DNA of 64,000 bases from Taklimakanibacter sp050246735 (GTDB lineage: Bacteria; Pseudomonadota; Alphaproteobacteria; Rhizobiales; Aestuariivirgaceae). The notes under the pieces are model-generated. The model saw only the letters and a list, made by a program, of their open reading frames with translations, did not search any database and was not told the DNA's origin. Positions 60,529 to 64,000 of the stretch are shown here, piece after piece. The stretch spans positions 124,001-188,000 of the forward strand of contig JBFWVM010000004.1 of assembly GCA_050246735.1 (NCBI GenBank). The letters run 5' to 3'. The position numbers and the translations under genes were made by a program. How positions within the stretch are numbered: position 1 is the stretch's first letter; every line of letters starts with the position of its first letter.

Positions 60529-60585
60529 GAGTTAATTCAAATACTTATTTAAATTGGCGTGATGTTCACCAAGACGTGACATTGC

Positions 60586-62022
60586 TCAAAGGCCGCGCAC
60601 CACCTGGATGCCATAGGTGCGGATCTTGGTCCGGAGCGTGTTGCGGTTGAGGCCCAGGAGCTCGGCCGCCTTGATCTGGTTGCCCTTGGTTGCGGCCAGG
60701 GCCGCCCGGATCAGCGGCGGCTCCACATTGGCGAGAACGCGGTGATAGAGGCCCGGCGGAGGCAGGCCGTCGTTGAAGCTCGCGAACTGGCGGGCGAGAT
60801 GATTCTCGAGATAGCCGCTCAGCCCTCCTGCGTCATCGCCCGCCTCCGCCCCCGCTGGAGGTGCCGCAGCGGCAAGTTCGCGATCGATGATCTCGGGCAG
60901 CACGATCTCTTCGGGGTGGAGAGCGGCGATCCGGCGGATGAGGTTCTCGAGCTCGCGCACATTGCCCGGCCAGCGATGCGCCTGCAGTTTTTCGACCGAT
61001 CCGGCCGGCACGACCTTGCGCGGCAGTCCTTCACGCTCGGCCCGCGCCAGGAAATGACGGACGAGGTCGGGGATGTCGTCGGTCCGCTCGCGCAGGGGAG
61101 GCAGCCGGATCGGCACGACGTTGAGGCGGAAGAACAGATCCTCGCGGAATTGTCCCTGGTCGATCAGCCGGCGCAGATTGCGATGGGTCGCCGCGATGAT
61201 GCGCACGTTCGTCTTGATCGGCTGGATGCCCCCGACGCTCATATATTCGCCCTGCTGCAGCACGCGCAGCAGTCGCGTCTGCGCCTCGAAGGGCATGTCG
61301 CCGATCTCGTCGAGAAAGAGCGTGCCGCTCTCGGCCTGCTCGAAACGGCCCGCCATGCGGCTCAGGGCGCCGGTGAAGGCGCCCTTCTCATGACCGAACA
61401 GTTCGGATTCGATCAGCTCGCGCGGTATCGCCGCCATGTTGATGGCGACGAACGGTCCGCGCCGACGCTTGCCATAGTCGTGCACGGCGCGCGCCACCAG
61501 CTCCTTGCCGGTGCCCGATTCACCCTCGATCATCACCGTGAGGTCGGTCTGGGTGAGCCTCGCGATGACGCGGTAGATCTCCTGCATGGCCGGCGAGCGC
61601 CCGATGATCGGCAGGTTCTCGACCGGCGCGGCGGCGGAGGCGGCGGGCCGCATTTCCATGTGCCGGGCGGCGCGTCCGACCATCGCCACGAGCGCCGTCA
61701 GATCGAAGGGCTTGGGCAGATAGTCATAAGCGCCGCGCTCGGCGGCGGCGATCGCCGTCATGATGGTGTTCTTGGCGCTCATGACGATGACCGGCAAGGA
61801 CGGCCTCAGCTTCTTGATGCGCGGCAGCACGTCGAAGGCGTTCTCGTCGGGAAGCACCACGTCGGTGACGATGACGTCGCCCGCCCCCTCGCTCACCCAG
61901 CGCCACAGCCCTGCCGCGGTCCCGGTCGAGCGGACCGCGTATCCGGCGCGCGACAAGGCCTGCGACACGACGGTCCTGATGGCGCTGTCGTCATCCGCAA
62001 TGAGCACGGTCTTGGCCTTCAT
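60586..62022 (-). CDS. ntrC: Nitrogen regulation response regulator NtrC
   Basis: A 478-residue sigma-54 activator. Receiver phospho-acceptor is D54; the AAA+ domain has Walker A GESGTGKE, an intact GAFTGA loop and DEIGDMP; the C-terminal Fis-type helix-turn-helix includes NQIKAAELLGLNRNTLRTKI. It activates ammonium-assimilation genes when phosphorylated by NtrB. It overlaps ntrB by four bases. Confidence 0.96.
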   Translation of the reverse strand: MKAKTVLIADDDSAIRTVVSQALSRAGYAVRSTGTAAGLWRWVSEGAGDVIVTDVVLPDENAFDVLPRIKKLRPSLPVIVMSAKNTIMTAIAAAERGAYDYLPKPFDLTALVAMVGRAARHMEMRPAASAAAPVENLPIIGRSPAMQEIYRVIARLTQTDLTVMIEGESGTGKELVARAVHDYGKRRRGPFVAINMAAIPRELIESELFGHEKGAFTGALSRMAGRFEQAESGTLFLDEIGDMPFEAQTRLLRVLQQGEYMSVGGIQPIKTNVRIIAATHRNLRRLIDQGQFREDLFFRLNVVPIRLPPLRERTDDIPDLVRHFLARAEREGLPRKVVPAGSVEKLQAHRWPGNVRELENLIRRIAALHPEEIVLPEIIDRELAAAAPPAGAEAGDDAGGLSGYLENHLARQFASFNDGLPPPGLYHRVLANVEPPLIRAALAATKGNQIKAAELLGLNRNTLRTKIRTYGIQVVRGL

Positions 62023-63155
62023 GACTTGCCCTCGTCCGCACGGTTCTGATGCGCCGCCCGCATCATGGGCAGGAGCACACGAAATGTGGTGCCGCGCTCA
62101 TGCGGCTCGCATTCGATGATGCCGCCGTGGTCGCGTACGATCTTGGCCACGAGGGCGAGGCCGAGGCCGCGGCCGCCGGGCTTGGTGGTGATGAAGGGAT
62201 CGAAGAGATGCGGCCTGATATCGGCCGGCACGCCCGGACCCGTGTCCCTGACACAGACCTCGAGCGGCAAGGTCACCCGTTCGCCCGATGCGGCGATCGA
62301 CAGCCTGACGCCCGGCCGGAAGGCGGTCGATAGATGGATCTCGCCACCGCTGCCGTCGCCTTCAATGGCCTCGACGGCGTTCTTCACCAGGTTGATGAGG
62401 ACCTGGATGAGCTGGTTGCGGCTGCCCATGACCGGCGGCAGGGACGGATCGTATTCCTCCTTGATGGCGATGGGCCGCGTCATGCCGGCGAGCGCCAGCG
62501 CCTTCACCCGTTCGAGCACGGCGTGGATGTTGACCGGCTCGCGCTCGGGCGGCCTTTCGTCCGAGAAGACCTCCATATGGTCGACGAGGTCGCGGATGCG
62601 GTCCGTCTCCTCGCAGATGAGGCGCGCCAGCGGGCGGTCCTCGCCCGACAGCGTAGGCTCGATGAGCTGTGCCGCTCCCCTGATGCCGGCCAGAGGATTC
62701 TTGATCTCATGGGCGAGCATCGCCGCCATGCCGGACACCGAGCGCGCCGCGTTGCGATGGGTGAGCTGGCGGTCGATCTTGTGCGCCATCGAGCGTTCGA
62801 GCAGCATCACGATCACGAAGCGGGGCTGCTCATGCACCAGGGCGGCTTGCAGGTCGACCCTGCGCTCGCCGCCGAAGCGCGGCGTGCCGGCGCTGATCGC
62901 ATATTCGTTCACCACGCCGCCCGAGTGCCGCGCCTCGGCAACGGCATTGATGGCGGGACTGGCGAGCGGCATGAGGTCGGCGAAACGGGTCCGCAGGAGC
63001 GCGGCCTTGCCGGCCTGGAAGAAATCCTCCGCCGCCGCATTGGCGAGATGGATACGGTCGTTCTCGCCGAGCACCAGCAGCGGATTGGGCAAGGCATCGA
63101 CAAGGAGCGCGATATCGGGCGGTGCCTGGCTGGCGCCGGGAGGGACGACGTTCAC
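62019..63155 (-). CDS. ntrB: Nitrogen regulation sensor kinase NtrB
   Basis: A 378-residue cytosolic kinase. An N-terminal PAS domain (about residues 14-125) precedes the HisKA motif with H149 in LAHEIKNPLAG and the ATPase domain with DTGPGVP and GGRGLGLALV. It senses nitrogen status through PII and phosphorylates NtrC. It overlaps dusB and ntrC by four bases on either side, so the three are co-translated. Confidence 0.95.
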   Translation of the reverse strand: MNVVPPGASQAPPDIALLVDALPNPLLVLGENDRIHLANAAAEDFFQAGKAALLRTRFADLMPLASPAINAVAEARHSGGVVNEYAISAGTPRFGGERRVDLQAALVHEQPRFVIVMLLERSMAHKIDRQLTHRNAARSVSGMAAMLAHEIKNPLAGIRGAAQLIEPTLSGEDRPLARLICEETDRIRDLVDHMEVFSDERPPEREPVNIHAVLERVKALALAGMTRPIAIKEEYDPSLPPVMGSRNQLIQVLINLVKNAVEAIEGDGSGGEIHLSTAFRPGVRLSIAASGERVTLPLEVCVRDTGPGVPADIRPHLFDPFITTKPGGRGLGLALVAKIVRDHGGIIECEPHERGTTFRVLLPMMRAAHQNRADEGKS

Positions 63156-64000
63156 GCGGCCCTCGCTTCGTTGTCGGCCAGATGGAGGAAGAGATCGCGC
63201 AGGGCACGGCCCACCCGGTCATTGTCGGGATCCGCGGTGAGCTTCCGGCGCCAAACGGCGGCGGCTTCGGCCGTAAGGCGCCCTTCGGCGCTCTTGCGGT
63301 CGACGACCCAGCCCAGATGCTTGCGGGCTATGCGATTGCCATGCTCATGCCCATAGAGCGACAGCATGGACCGGTGCTGGCGCTCGATGAGATCGACCTC
63401 ACGCGTGAGATCGGGCTCCGGCGCGCCCGTGCCCGGATCGAGCCGATGCGCGAGGACGCCCGGCCACCAGGGCCGGCCATAGCTGCCGCGCCCCACCATC
63501 ACGCCGTCGGCGAGCGAGGCGGCGAGGATCGTCCTGACATCGGCAATGGTCTCGACATCGCCATTGGCGATGATGGGAATCGATTTCAGGCTTCGTTTCA
63601 CCGCGGCAATGGCGGCCCAGTCCGCCTTGCCCTTGTAGAACTGGCAACGGGTGCGGCCATGCACGGTGATCATGCGGATGCCGGCCGCCTCGGCGCGGCG
63701 CGCCAGCTCCGGCGCGTTCATTTCCGTCGCATCCCAGCCCAGACGCATCTTGAGGGTTACCGGCACGCGCGCGGCGGCGACCGTGGCCTCGATCAGCGTC
63801 ATGGCATGATCGAGATCGCGCATGAGGGCCGAGCCGGAATAGCCGCCCGTCACCTGCCGCGCCGGGCAGCCCATGTTGATGTCGATGAGGTCGGCGCCGA
63901 GGCCTTCGGCGATGCGCGCCCCTTCCGCCATCCATTGCGATTCGCGGCCCGCGAGCTGCACGGCGAAAAGCGAGCCCGCGCTCGGGCGTTCGGCGCGGCG
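63152..64000 (-). CDS. dusB: tRNA-dihydrouridine synthase DusB (5' end cut by window)
   Basis: About 282 C-terminal residues are visible and the frame is open to the window end, reading SLFAVQLAGRE into the body of the protein. The catalytic Cys is in INMGCPA, followed by VTGGYSGSALM and the flavin-binding ANGDV and GRGSYGRPW segments. It reduces uridines in tRNA D-loops using FMN and NADPH. In rhizobia the gene is called nifR3 and heads the ntrBC operon, as here. Confidence 0.94.
   Translation of the reverse strand, partial: RRAERPSAGSLFAVQLAGRESQWMAEGARIAEGLGADLIDINMGCPARQVTGGYSGSALMRDLDHAMTLIEATVAAARVPVTLKMRLGWDATEMNAPELARRAEAAGIRMITVHGRTRCQFYKGKADWAAIAAVKRSLKSIPIIANGDVETIADVRTILAASLADGVMVGRGSYGRPWWPGVLAHRLDPGTGAPEPDLTREVDLIERQHRSMLSLYGHEHGNRIARKHLGWVVDRKSAEGRLTAEAAAVWRRKLTADPDNDRVGRALRDLFLHLADNEARAA

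Overview
The window is GC-rich, densely coded chromosomal DNA from an alphaproteobacterium, most likely of the order Hyphomicrobiales (Rhizobiales). The evidence is the gene set and gene order: comEC-gltX-gltA beside fabZ-bamA-rseP-cdsA-uppS-frr-pyrH-tsf-rpsB; mce-DUF1467-proS-lolC-lolD-dnaE; rsh-pyrE-acpS-lepB-rnc-era-recO; and dusB-ntrB-ntrC-ntrY-ntrX. I see no rRNA, tRNA, CRISPR array, insertion sequence or prophage. The first and last genes are cut by the window edges.

Layout. 1-4.4 kb: a YjgN-type membrane protein, an M48 metalloprotease, a chorismate mutase and ComEC. 4.4-7.2 kb: gltX and gltA on the plus strand. 7.3-16.5 kb: a nine-gene minus-strand run from rpsB through translation, envelope-lipid and outer-membrane assembly genes to bamA and fabZ. 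The lipid A genes lpxD, lpxA, lpxI and lpxB, which usually sit in this run, are absent from it. 16.6-25 kb: an orphan ATP-grasp enzyme, then a five-gene sugar-type ABC importer operon. In that operon one permease is fused to a strictosidine-synthase/SMP-30-like propeller, and a separate propeller paralogue has lost the probable metal ligands. 25.2-28.3 kb: a CHASE4-GGDEF-EAL protein and a nitrilase-family amidohydrolase. 28.5-34.5 kb: a redox and signalling island with an OmpR-type regulator, a di-heme MauG-like peroxidase, a VirA-like hybrid kinase, a cytochrome c and a methyltransferase.

34.5-53 kb: sixteen consecutive minus-strand genes from rsh down to a DUF2339 membrane protein. They join two housekeeping blocks that are usually separate, meeting at recO and mce. 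Opposite this run, between proS and DUF1467, a strong plus-strand terminator with no plus-strand gene in front of it points to an unannotated small RNA. 53-56.4 kb: an acid phosphatase, rpoZ, rpmG and an aldehyde dehydrogenase. 56.7-64 kb: the dusB-ntrBC-ntrYX nitrogen-regulation cluster.

Most of the window is core metabolism and information processing. The parts that stand out are the ABC operon with its fused and degenerate propellers, the clean absence of the lpx genes, the candidate small RNA at 45.6-45.8 kb, the cytochrome-kinase island, and the repeat-rich gap between lolD and dnaE. All function calls come from reading the sequence by eye; no database search was run.
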